A stretch of 64,000 nt of DNA, from positions 1-64,000 of the forward strand of contig NZ_WOAC01000025.1 in the NCBI RefSeq assembly GCF_009749525.1, written 5' to 3'. This document shows positions 8,749 through 16,754 of this stretch, one piece after another. Source of the DNA: Mesorhizobium xinjiangense (GTDB taxonomy: Bacteria > Pseudomonadota > Alphaproteobacteria > Rhizobiales > Rhizobiaceae). The notes beneath the pieces are model-generated. The model was not told the origin of the DNA. It searched no databases and saw only the letters and a list, made by a program, of their open reading frames with translations. The translations under genes and the position numbers were made by a program. How positions within the stretch are numbered: position 1 is the first letter of the stretch; every line of letters starts with the position of its first letter.

Positions 8749-9375
8749 TCAGGCCACGGCCGAGAGCTCGATCTGCCTGGTCTCGCCGAGAGCGCGTTCG
8801 AGGATCGTCTCGTCGGGCTCGAGGCCGAGGCCGACGCCCTCGACATCGATGAACTCGACATCTGTCATGCCCATGAAGCCGAGCACGGACTTCAGATAGG
8901 GGCGCGCATGATCGAAGGCCGCGGCCGGGCTGTCATTGGTGTAGATGCCGGTCGACGCGATGACGGCATAGACCTTCTTGTTCCTGGCAAGGCCTTCGGG
9001 GCCTTCAGCCGTGTAGCGGAACGTCTTGTGGGCCCGGGCGACATGATCGATCCACGATTTCAGCGTCGAGGGAACGGAGAAATTGATCAGTCCGGCCGCG
9101 ATGATCACCGTGTCGGCATCGAGAAGCTCTTGGGTGGCCGTTTCGGACGCGGCCAGCAGGCCCGCCTGCTCCTCGGTCAATGTCTCGGCGGGCGCCTTGA
9201 CGGCAACGGCGAAGTCCTGGCCGATATGCGGCAGCGGGGCAGCGGCGAGGTCGCGATGAACCAGCGTCGAGCCGGGCGCAGCATCGCGCAACTTCGCAGC
9301 CAGTTCCTTGGCCACGCGTGTCGAATAGGACGCCTCGCCGCGCGGGCTGGACGTGACAAGAAGGATGTTGGACAT
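8749..9375 (-). CDS. azoR: FMN-dependent NADH-azoreductase
   Basis: Flavodoxin-fold quinone/azo reductase of 208 residues. It starts MSNILLVTSSPRGEASYSTRVA (phosphate-binding loop) and has the family motifs LINFSVPSTLKSWIDHVARAHKTFRY and ASTGIYTND. Such enzymes do two-electron reduction of quinones and azo compounds with NAD(P)H. ATG at 9375 with AAGGAG upstream. The divergent LysR gene is its probable regulator. Confidence 0.92.
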   Translation of the reverse strand: MSNILLVTSSPRGEASYSTRVAKELAAKLRDAAPGSTLVHRDLAAAPLPHIGQDFAVAVKAPAETLTEEQAGLLAASETATQELLDADTVIIAAGLINFSVPSTLKSWIDHVARAHKTFRYTAEGPEGLARNKKVYAVIASTGIYTNDSPAAAFDHARPYLKSVLGFMGMTDVEFIDVEGVGLGLEPDETILERALGETRQIELSAVA

Positions 9376-9498
9376 TTGTATGCTCCTTTGGGTCGTGATG
9401 ATGCCAAGCGGGAAACGGACGGCGTTCGGTGCGAAGATGGGACTCGACACCCATCCAGAAAACGGCGAAAATATCGCTAGTAATTATCGAGAATTCCG

Positions 9499-10464
9499 AT
9501 GGAAGCGAATCCGACCCTCGACCAGTTGCAGGTGTTCGTGGCGGTGGCCGACAATGGCGGCTTCTCCGCCGCCGCGCGCAAGCTCAACCGCTCGCAATCC
9601 GTCATCAGCTACACGATCGCCAATCTGGAAGCGCAGCTTCAGGTCAGCCTTTTCGAACGCAAGGGCACCCGCCGGCCGCGGCTGACGGAGGCGGGAACCG
9701 CCATGCTGGAAGATGCGCGGCGTGTGGTGGCCGGCCTGCAAGGCCTGCGCGCCAAGGCGCGCGGTCTTTCGGAGGGCCTGGAGGGTGAGGTCTCGCTGGC
9801 GGTCGACGTGACGGTGCCGGATTCGGCGCTGGTCCATACGCTCAAGGACTTCCAGCACCGCTTTCCCGCCGTCAGCGTCAATCTGCATGCGGGCGCGCTG
9901 GGTGCGGTTTTCGACCTGGTCTCCAACCGCCAGGCCGATATCGGCATTGGCGGCCAGCCTTCGCTTCGCGACGACCTGGTCATCGCGACCGAGATCGGCG
10001 CGACCGCCATGATGCCCGTCGCGTCACCCGACCATCCGCTGGCAAGAATTCCGCCGCCAATCCCGCTCGAAATCGTGCGCGAGCACGCGCAGCTCGTCGT
10101 CACCGACCTGACGGAGCACACGCGGGGAAAGGATTTCGGCGTTCTGTCGTTCAGGACCTGGCGCATGACCGACATGGGGATGAAACACGCCCTGATCCTC
10201 GCCGGGCTCGGCTGGGGCGGACTGCCGGGCTCGATGGTGCATGACGACATTCAGGCCGGCCGCCTCGTGGCGCTCGAGCTTCCCTCCTATCCGGTTGTCG
10301 CCCGGCCGCTCTTCGTGCTCCATCATACGGCAAACCCACCCGGACCGGCCACGCGCTGGATGATCGACAATTTCCGCCAGCACCTGGTCGGCTGCAGCAG
10401 GATATCGCCGCTGGTGGCGGGCGCGACGACGCCGCACATCGCCACTCACCAGCACGCCAGGTGA
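9499..10464 (+). CDS. LysR-family transcriptional regulator
   Basis: 321 residues: N-terminal winged helix (about 5-65, LDQLQVFVAVADNGGFSAAARKLNRSQS) and a periplasmic-binding-like effector domain. It is divergent from azoR, 123 bases away, the classic LysR arrangement, so it probably controls azoR in response to a quinone or electrophile (inference). Confidence 0.9.
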   Translation: MEANPTLDQLQVFVAVADNGGFSAAARKLNRSQSVISYTIANLEAQLQVSLFERKGTRRPRLTEAGTAMLEDARRVVAGLQGLRAKARGLSEGLEGEVSLAVDVTVPDSALVHTLKDFQHRFPAVSVNLHAGALGAVFDLVSNRQADIGIGGQPSLRDDLVIATEIGATAMMPVASPDHPLARIPPPIPLEIVREHAQLVVTDLTEHTRGKDFGVLSFRTWRMTDMGMKHALILAGLGWGGLPGSMVHDDIQAGRLVALELPSYPVVARPLFVLHHTANPPGPATRWMIDNFRQHLVGCSRISPLVAGATTPHIATHQHAR

Positions 10465-10511
10465 TAAAGGCGACGCAGTCGCGCACTGCGCCGACTGGCC
10501 GGCACTTGGCG

Positions 10512-11702
10512 TCAGGCGATCGGCATGTCGCGCGAAAACAGGCGGTCATGGATGACCCGGAAAGAGGCGCCCATGGCGGGGGCCGACGGCCCGATGCGCC
10601 CGACCTCGATATTGGGCAGTGTGGCGCCGCGCGCGATCTGCGGCTGCCAGATGTCGAGAATGCGCTGGACGATGCGCTCGGCGATTGCCGGCGGCAGCCG
10701 CCCGCCGACCAATGCGTGGCGAAACCCCATCAGCGCCTCGGCATTCAGGATCGCCTCGGCCAGCGCGGCGGCAGCCGCCTCGAGCCACGCCTCACCCTGT
10801 TCCGTCAGCCCATCCCAGGACCAGTAGCCGGGATCGTCCGGCAGGATGTCGCGGCCGGCACGCCCGAGGCGCCTGTCGAGCGCGCCAAGCGAGGCGATAT
10901 CATCCAGGCTGTATTCGCCGCACCGCAGCATGCCGAGCCGTGCGCCATCGCCGGTGCCGCCGCGCCACAACACGCCGTCGATGACGCAGCCCGAAGCAAT
11001 GAACGTGTCGAGATGAACATGAAGCAGGCTGCCGTTCCACTGGCTTTCGGGCCCGACATGCTCGGCCCATGCGGCGGCATTGCCGCTTTCGGCCTGGAGC
11101 ACCGGCAGACCGGCTTCGCGCTGCAGTCGCGCCGCGGTCGCGGCGGCAAGGTGGCGGAAATGCTGCGCGCCGCCGTCCGCATCGCCCCCGGGCGTCTCGC
11201 TGGGGACGGCGATGCCGATGCCGGCCACGCTTTGGCGTTCACGCGCCGTCAGAACGGTCAACAGATCGGCGCACAGGCGCTGTGCCAGCTCGGGAACCAC
11301 CCCATCCTGTCGCGGATCGATCTTCGCCCAGCGTGCGCGGCGCGCCTCGCCGCTCATATCGGTGAGCACGATATCCAGGCGGCGCCACCCGATCTCGATG
11401 CCGATCGCGCAGGCGCTGTCATAGACGAGAAAATAGGGCGTCGCCGGCTGGCCCAGATGGCCCCGCAACACGCCGCCCCTGCGGATCAGGCCCTTTTGCT
11501 CGAGTTCGAGCAGGAAGCGCGAGACGGTCTGCGCGCCAAGCCCGGAGCGGCGCGCGATCTCCGCATTGGTGATGCCCGGATGCGTGCCGACCAGGGTCAG
11601 CACGGCCCGCTGGTTGATCTGGCTGATCTGGCTGTGGTGAACGCCCCTGACGCCGATGGCAAAGGGATGTGCTGGGGCCTTGGGGAACGGGCGGTCGGGC
11701 AT
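10512..11702 (-). CDS. ROK-family transcriptional regulator (NagC/XylR type)
   Basis: N-terminal winged helix (INQRAVLTLVGTHPGITNAEIARRSGLG) followed by a ROK sugar-kinase-like domain. The GxGxxxPG-like phosphate region reads GIGIAVPSETPGG. The usual zinc motif CxCGxxGC is not found where expected; the stretch there reads LRCGEYSLDDIASLGAL. This suggests a non-kinase regulator with an altered ligand site. Start taken at ATG 11702; a GTG at 11726 is possible. No sugar genes adjoin it. Confidence 0.85.
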   Translation of the reverse strand: MPDRPFPKAPAHPFAIGVRGVHHSQISQINQRAVLTLVGTHPGITNAEIARRSGLGAQTVSRFLLELEQKGLIRRGGVLRGHLGQPATPYFLVYDSACAIGIEIGWRRLDIVLTDMSGEARRARWAKIDPRQDGVVPELAQRLCADLLTVLTARERQSVAGIGIAVPSETPGGDADGGAQHFRHLAAATAARLQREAGLPVLQAESGNAAAWAEHVGPESQWNGSLLHVHLDTFIASGCVIDGVLWRGGTGDGARLGMLRCGEYSLDDIASLGALDRRLGRAGRDILPDDPGYWSWDGLTEQGEAWLEAAAAALAEAILNAEALMGFRHALVGGRLPPAIAERIVQRILDIWQPQIARGATLPNIEVGRIGPSAPAMGASFRVIHDRLFSRDMPIA

Positions 11703-11874
11703 CGTCGCGCAATATTGAGTTGCCACGTCAGAAGTTGGGACAAATTAGAGTGGTGGCGGCGCGCTGTCCACAACTCTGCGCTCCGCCCGGAAGCGGCGCC
11801 CCTTATATCACCTCTTGCGCCCTTGCGCGCGAATTCGCGTCCGGCTCGATCCGCCAGTTCCGCCGCGGCGCGGC

Positions 11875-12315
11875 TCAGGCGGGATCGAGCAGCCGCGGCC
11901 CAGCCCCGGCCTCGCCCAACGCATCATACGGATTGCGCAGCGGACAGTCGCGCATCGAAAGACAGCCGCAGCCGATGCAGCCGTTCAACTCGTCGCGCAA
12001 CCGGGTCAGCCGGGCAATGCGCTGGTCAAGCTCGTCGCGCCAGCGGGCTGACAGGCGCGTCCAGTCGGCGGCGGTGGGCGTGCGCGCGTCGGGCAGCGCA
12101 TGCAGCGCCTCGGCGATGGTGGCGAGCGGAACGCCGGCGCGCTGCGCCACCTTGATGATGGCCACACGCCTCAGCACGTCGCGCGAATAGCGGCGCTGAT
12201 TGCCGCGGTTGCGCCCCGAACGTATCAGCCCCTTCGCCTCGTAGAAATGCAGTGCCGAGACGGCCACGCCGCTGCGTGCGGCAACCTCGCCGACCGAGAG
12301 TTCGCGCTTCGGCAT
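11875..12315 (-). CDS. soxR: Redox-sensitive transcriptional activator SoxR
   Basis: MerR-family [2Fe-2S] sensor of redox-cycling compounds, 146 residues. MerR helix-turn-helix at about 5-50 and the cluster motif with Cys 113, 116, 118 and 124 ([12 protein letters not shown]), spaced as in known SoxR. Divergent from the FMN reductase pseudogene, with a SoxR operator between them. There is no soxS, as is usual outside enteric bacteria, where SoxR controls its targets directly. Confidence 0.95.
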   Translation of the reverse strand: MPKRELSVGEVAARSGVAVSALHFYEAKGLIRSGRNRGNQRRYSRDVLRRVAIIKVAQRAGVPLATIAEALHALPDARTPTAADWTRLSARWRDELDQRIARLTRLRDELNGCIGCGCLSMRDCPLRNPYDALGEAGAGPRLLDPA

Positions 12316-12353
12316 TTTTGCCGCCGATCGTGCATTTGCCACGCCCTGCCTCC

Positions 12354-12384
12354 TTGACCTCAATATTGGTTGAGGTTTTATAAG
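12354..12384 (+). promoter_or_regulatory. SoxR-type promoter and operator
   Basis: -35 TTGACC (12354-12359) and -10 TATAAG (12379-12384) are separated by 19 bp, the over-long spacer that MerR/SoxR activators need. Centred in it is the palindrome CCTCAATATTGGTTGAGG (12358-12375), a close match to known SoxR boxes. It points at the FMN reductase gene. Confidence 0.85.
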
Positions 12385-12424
12385 GCCGGCTTCTGAATTG
12401 CAACGCCACGGGAGCCCATTGAAA

Positions 12425-13116
12425 ATGCAGGATAACATCAGACTCGCCATCATCTATGGCAGCACACGCGAAGGCCGTTTCTGCGATATCGTCGTGAATT
12501 GGGCGGCATCGATGATCCGGCGGCGCGCCGATTTTGAATGCGACATTGTCGACCCGCTCGAATTCGACCTGCCGGCCCGCCACACCGGCACGGACCATGC
12601 CGGGCTCGACCGGCTCAAGGCCAGGCTCGCCGGGGCCGACGCCTTTGTCGTGGTGACGCCGGAATACAACCATTCCTTTCCGGCGGCACTGAAATTCCTC
12701 ATCGATTCGGTCGCGGCCGAATGGCAGGCCAAACCGGTCGCCTTCATCTCCTAGCGCGCGTTCGCTTCAAACGGAAACGTTTGAAGCAAAGATATGCGCG
12801 CCAGATCAATATGTTGGAACATGTACCTTTCGCTCAAACGATTCCGTTTGAGCGGGACATGTTCTATGGCGGCATTTCAGGCGGCCTCAGGGCGGTCGAG
12901 CACCTGCGCCCGGTCTTCGCCGAAGTTCACGCGATGACGATCCGCGACACGGTCTCCTTCGCCAATGCATGGGACCATTTCGCGCCCGACGGCAGCCTCG
13001 TCGATCCGAAACGGGGTGAAGAGGCGATCGCCATCCTGCTCGACCGGCTGCACTGGTGGGCCGAGGCGCTTCGACGCGCGCGGACCGAGCGGCCCTGGCA
13101 TCGCATCGCCGCCTGA
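12425..13116 (+). pseudogene. NADPH-dependent FMN reductase, disrupted by element C
   Basis: The 5' part (12425-12753) encodes a flavodoxin-fold NAD(P)H:FMN reductase ([34 protein letters not shown]) and stops at a TAG just after KPVAFIS. The 3' part (from about 12864) resumes with YGGISGGLRAVEHLRPVFAEV in another frame and ends in a complete C-terminus. Removing 113 bp, one copy of element C plus a CTA duplication, restores a single 192-codon reading frame. The first product (109 residues) lacks the C-terminal third. It was presumably the SoxR-induced reductase. Confidence 0.9.
12754..12863 (+). repeat. Palindromic mobile-like element, family C, copy 1 (full length)
   Basis: About 110 bp, flanked by CTA (12751-12753 and 12864-12866; minimally TA). 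It contains two hairpins: GCTTCAAACG/CGTTTGAAGC and CGCTCAAACG/CGTTTGAGCG, each with a 4-base loop, the second extended by an ACATGT-type outer stem. No coding capacity. It is related to partial copies at 13611-13682 and 33990-34056. It resembles in design the Brucella Bru-RS repeats; identity unchecked. Confidence 0.85.
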
Positions 13117-13215
13117 CCCGCATGTCCGAAACGCCGACCTTCGAACGTCCTTGGCTCATACGCCCCGGGTCAATCGCCCCAGGGAAGGTCCGGACAACAC
13201 CTGCAGGAGACCACG

Positions 13216-13575
13216 ATGAACGATACACTGGTGTCTGAGCCCGACGACCGCATCCTCGAGCCGGATGGCCCCGTCGTGCTCGTCAACACCTTCCATGCCA
13301 AGCCGGGCAAGCTCGACGAGTTCATCGAGCTGCAATTGCTGGAACAGCATCGAATGGCGGCGACGGCCGCCGCCTCGGGCTGGCGCGGCAGCCGGCTTCA
13401 CCGGTCGCTGGACGGCAGGACGGCCATCGTCGTGGCCGTCTTCGAATCGCTTGCCGCACAAGAGGCCTGGTCGCGACGCACGGCCCATTCCGATCAGGTG
13501 GGACGGATCGAGACCCTGGTTGAACGGGTCGAATCGCGGACCTGCGCGATGGTCTTCGAAGCAGGCCGCATCTGA
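13216..13575 (+). CDS. Antibiotic biosynthesis monooxygenase (ABM) domain protein
   Basis: 119 residues forming one dimeric alpha/beta ABM domain (VVLVNTFHAKPGKLDEFIEL ... SGWRGSRLHRSLDG). Members are cofactor-free monooxygenases, haem-degrading enzymes or non-enzymatic proteins; the substrate is unknown. GGAGA precedes the start. It follows the FMN reductase gene on the same strand, so it may be part of the SoxR regulon, possibly now uncoupled by the upstream insertion. Confidence 0.8.
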   Translation: MNDTLVSEPDDRILEPDGPVVLVNTFHAKPGKLDEFIELQLLEQHRMAATAAASGWRGSRLHRSLDGRTAIVVAVFESLAAQEAWSRRTAHSDQVGRIETLVERVESRTCAMVFEAGRI

Positions 13576-13581
13576 TGGCAA

Positions 13582-13610
13582 CACCGGCGGCGGCCGGACC
13601 GCCGCCGGTG
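13582..13610. terminator. Terminator-like hairpin
   Basis: Perfect 12-bp stem CACCGGCGGCGG/CCGCCGCCGGTG with a 5-base loop, six bases after the ABM stop codon. No T-run follows, so intrinsic termination is uncertain; it may instead protect the 3' end. Confidence 0.5.
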
Positions 13611-13682
13611 CATGTTCCAACACATTGATCCGGCGCGCATATCTTGGCACCAAACGATCCCGTTTGAAGCGAATGCGCGCTA
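13611..13682 (-). repeat. Family C element, copy 2 (partial, inverted)
   Basis: About 72 bp whose reverse complement matches the first two-thirds of copy 1: the GCTTCAAACG hairpin (partly decayed), GATATGCGCGCC and the ATGTTGGAACATG-like region. Its outer TAG end coincides with the stop codon of the neighbouring substrate-binding protein gene. Confidence 0.75.
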
Positions 13683-15269
13683 CGCCGTCAGCCAGCACTT
13701 GGTGAGGGCGTGTCCGCTCATCAGCTCGCCGTTGGGGTCGTCGATCCAGCCGCCGACCTTGTCGGTCGTGGCGTCGATGTAATTGTTGAACATCGGCACG
13801 ATCACACCGCCCTCGTCGCGCAGGATCATCGCCGCCTGGCGGTAGAGAGACTTGCGCTTTGCCTGGTCGAGCTCGCCGCGCGCGGCAAGGATCAGCTTGT
13901 CGAAATCCTCGCGGAAGAATCGCGTGTCGTTCCATTCGGCGTCCGAGAGATAGGCCAGCGAATAGACCTGGTCCTGCGTCGGCCGCCCGGTCCAGTAGGA
14001 CATGGAGAACGGCTGCTTGTTCCAGACTTCCGACCAGTAGCCGTCGCCGGGCTCGCGCCTGACATCGATGGTGATGCCGCAGTTGGCCGCGCTTTGCTGG
14101 TAAAGCTGTGCGGCGTCGACGGCGCCCGGGAAAGCGACATCGGACGTCCTGAGCAGGACCGGTCCGTCATGGCCCGACTTCTTGAAGTGGAAGGCCGCCT
14201 TGTCGGGATCGTAGACGCGCTGCTCGATATCGTCGTCGAACAGCGGATAGCCCGCGATCATCGGCGTGTCGTTGCCGACGGTGCCGTAGCCGCCGAGGAT
14301 CTTCTCGACCATCTCCTCGCGGTCGACCGCATATTTGAGCGCCAGGCGCAAATCGTTGCTGTCGAAGGGCGGCGTGTCGCAATGGGCGATCATGACATAA
14401 TGGCCCTTGCCCGGCACGTTGCGCAGGGTGACGCCCGGCACGCGCTTGACCAGGTCGACGATCTTGGGCTCGATACGGTTGATCATGTGCACCTGTCCGC
14501 CCTGCAGGGCGGATGTGCGCGCCGTGGCGTCGTTGACCACGATGATCTCGATCTGGTCGGCGTGGCCGCGCTGGTCCAGACCCCAATAGCCTTCGTGACG
14601 CTCGCCCACATGGCGCACGCCCGGCTCGTTGACGGCGACCTTGTACGGCCCCGTGCCGATGCCGGCCGTCGGGTCGTCCTTGCCGCCATTCGGCTGGATC
14701 ATCAGATGATAATCGCCGACGATATAGGGAAGATCGGCATTCGCCTCCTTCAACGTGATGACGACGTTATCGCCGTCCGCTCTCACGGTCTCGAACCCGC
14801 GCACGAATGGCAGAGCGGCGGACTTGGATTCGGCGTCGCCGTGACGCTCCATCGTCGCCACGATATCCTGCGGCGTGAGTTCCTTGCCGTTGTGGAAGGT
14901 GACGCCCTTGCGGATCTTGAAGGTCCAGGTCTTGGCGTCGTCGGAGGCGTCGTACTCCTCCGCCAGGCGGTACTCGATTTCGCCCGTCGGCGAGACCTCG
15001 AGCAATTGCTCGCCCCAGCAACGGCCGAACGTATACGGCACCTGGCTGGCCCAGGTGGCGGGATCGAGACTGTTGGTCGATTCGCCACCGACCATGCCGG
15101 CTTTCAGGATGCCGCCCTTGACCGGCCCCTGCGCCCGCACGGCGCGGGCCATCAGCAGGTTGGCCGAGGCGGCGGTCACGCCGAGCGCGGCAGCCCGGCC
15201 GAGAAAATCGCGCCGTGACAACGACCCTTTGGCAAGGTGACGGCTCAGATAGTCGAGTTCGCTGGACAT
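13680..15269 (-). CDS. ABC transporter substrate-binding protein, family 5 (peptide/nickel type)
   Basis: 529-residue periplasmic binding protein of the DppA/OppA class. An N-terminal Tat signal (SRRDFLGRAAALG, about residues 18-30) precedes the lobes; family motifs include VTFHNGKELTPQDI and LALKYAVDREEMV. It should bind an oligopeptide or similar ligand. No permease or ATPase gene is nearby, so it is an orphan that must use a transporter encoded elsewhere. Its TAG stop lies exactly at the edge of element C copy 2. The 232-base upstream gap (15270-15501) shows no other feature. Confidence 0.9.
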   Translation of the reverse strand: MSSELDYLSRHLAKGSLSRRDFLGRAAALGVTAASANLLMARAVRAQGPVKGGILKAGMVGGESTNSLDPATWASQVPYTFGRCWGEQLLEVSPTGEIEYRLAEEYDASDDAKTWTFKIRKGVTFHNGKELTPQDIVATMERHGDAESKSAALPFVRGFETVRADGDNVVITLKEANADLPYIVGDYHLMIQPNGGKDDPTAGIGTGPYKVAVNEPGVRHVGERHEGYWGLDQRGHADQIEIIVVNDATARTSALQGGQVHMINRIEPKIVDLVKRVPGVTLRNVPGKGHYVMIAHCDTPPFDSNDLRLALKYAVDREEMVEKILGGYGTVGNDTPMIAGYPLFDDDIEQRVYDPDKAAFHFKKSGHDGPVLLRTSDVAFPGAVDAAQLYQQSAANCGITIDVRREPGDGYWSEVWNKQPFSMSYWTGRPTQDQVYSLAYLSDAEWNDTRFFREDFDKLILAARGELDQAKRKSLYRQAAMILRDEGGVIVPMFNNYIDATTDKVGGWIDDPNGELMSGHALTKCWLTA

Positions 15270-15501
15270 GCTTTCTCCTTCTGTTGTGTCCGTTGGATCG
15301 GCTCATGGGAGCGATGCGCCGGTCCAGTTCTCAGGTCGTTCGCAAATCCGGGCGGGTCTCCTGGAATTGCGGCAGTCGCAGGCACGCAACCGAATTGCGC
15401 GCTGCGATGGTGCGACAGCCGCGCTGCTTGACCATAGGGCCAATCTCTCCAGCTCGGCGGCACAGGCCCGCGCCACGCCGGCCCATAACTGTCCACACGG
15501 C

Positions 15502-16317
15502 CTAATTGTCGTGGTCTGGAATGTTGAGCAGATGCCCGCAGGCCTTGCAGTGCACGGCATCGGGATCGTGACGCTGCAGACCGCATTGCGGGCAGGGAAA
15601 CTGCACCTTGGTCGGGCGGAAGAGCGCCTGCGCCAGCCGCACGAACAGCGAGATGCCGATGATCATGGTGACGATCGCCGTGAGCTTGCCCCACACGCCC
15701 TCCAGCACGATGTCGCCGAACCCCGTCGTCGTCACCGTCGCCACCGTGAAGTAGATCGCGTCAACATAGCCTTCCAGACCGGCGCTATCGCGAAAGAAGC
15801 TCGTATAGACAAATCCGGACGCGATGAAAAGGAAGGTCGCCAGATTGACCACCGCACGGCCGGTCTCGCGCCAGTCGCCATAGCCGCGCCGGGCGATCGG
15901 ACGCCACAGGACGCCGCTCGTCGACAGCGTCCACAGCCGCAGGATGCGCAGGAATCCGAGATTGGCCAGCGTGGCCGGCATGAGCAGCGTCAGGAGGATG
16001 AAGAGGTCGACGATTATGGTGAACTTTCGCAGCCAGCGCCAGAAGTCGGAGGCGGCCAGTCCGCGCGCGACGATATCGACCGTCAGGATCGCCGCAACGG
16101 TGTAGTCGATCCACAGATATGCCGGCCCGTTGCGCAGCATCGGCGAGGCGACGAAAAAGGCGATGATGATGAAGTCGACGACCATGACCGCCGTCTGAAA
16201 GCGGATCGCCGCCTTCGTGCGCCCGTGATAGAGCTTGCGCAGGGTAAGGCGCAAAATCTCGAATGCGGAACTTTCGTCCGCCTGGCGGTCGGCCTTCTTG
16301 TTCATCCCGCCCGACAT
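15502..16317 (-). CDS. Voltage-gated-type potassium ion channel with C-terminal zinc ribbon
   Basis: 271 residues. About six membrane segments, an S4-like FLRILRLWTL stretch, then a pore loop with selectivity filter TVTTTGFGD (about residues 195-203), close to the K+ channel TVGYGD. The cytosolic tail carries a treble-clef/zinc-ribbon pattern, CPQCGLQRHDPDAVHCKAC, near residues 244-262. The metal-binding tail is unusual for this channel family and could sense metal or redox state (inference). The VOC gene is just upstream on the same strand. Confidence 0.85.
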   Translation of the reverse strand: MSGGMNKKADRQADESSAFEILRLTLRKLYHGRTKAAIRFQTAVMVVDFIIIAFFVASPMLRNGPAYLWIDYTVAAILTVDIVARGLAASDFWRWLRKFTIIVDLFILLTLLMPATLANLGFLRILRLWTLSTSGVLWRPIARRGYGDWRETGRAVVNLATFLFIASGFVYTSFFRDSAGLEGYVDAIYFTVATVTTTGFGDIVLEGVWGKLTAIVTMIIGISLFVRLAQALFRPTKVQFPCPQCGLQRHDPDAVHCKACGHLLNIPDHDN

Positions 16318-16374
16318 AGTCCGGGCGCGCCGCCGCGTCCAGCCACCGGCTCCATCACCAGTTCCGCGCGGACG

Positions 16375-16725
16375 TCAATGATGCATCAGTATATTGACGA
16401 TGTTGCCGAAGGGATCGCGCAGGAAGAACCGCCGCACGCCCCAGGGTTCATCGACGATGTCGTAGACGATCTCGCATTGCGCGGCCTTGGCCCGGGCGTA
16501 ATACGCGTCGACATCGTCGACCTCGATGGAGAGAAGCGGCACCGGCGCTCCCGAGCCGCCTTCGCTGGCGATGCCGACTTGCGCCCGCGCCTCACCGTCG
16601 CCGGCATAGGTGCGCAGCCAGCCGTGATCCATGACGAGGTCGAGGCCGAGGACGTCCTGGTAGAAGGCACTGGCCTTTTCAGGGTCGGAGGTCTGGAGAT
16701 TGGCAACGATGCGTTTCACACCCAT
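16375..16725 (-). CDS. VOC superfamily (glyoxalase/bleomycin-resistance) protein
   Basis: 116-residue single VOC module (IVANLQTSDPEKASAFYQDVLGLDLVMDHGWLR ... RRFFLRDPFGNIVNILMHH). The characteristic RDPFGN ends the domain. Members bind a metal and act as glyoxalases, dioxygenases or drug-binding proteins; the specific role is unknown. Start at ATG 16725 (MGVKRIVAN). Confidence 0.8.
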   Translation of the reverse strand: MGVKRIVANLQTSDPEKASAFYQDVLGLDLVMDHGWLRTYAGDGEARAQVGIASEGGSGAPVPLLSIEVDDVDAYYARAKAAQCEIVYDIVDEPWGVRRFFLRDPFGNIVNILMHH

Positions 16726-16754
16726 TGAACGGCATTCCTTCCTGTCCTGCACAA

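Noticed and set aside
10461-12155. 564-codon plus-strand open frame across the ROK and soxR region
   Set aside because: It is antisense to clear ROK and SoxR coding sequence and reads as low-complexity Arg/Ala/Gly protein, the usual shadow in high-G+C DNA.
12538-13116. Continuous 192-codon frame running through element C
   Set aside because: Its first half is out of frame with the FMN reductase and only its last part is real; the continuity is a by-product of the 113-bp insertion.
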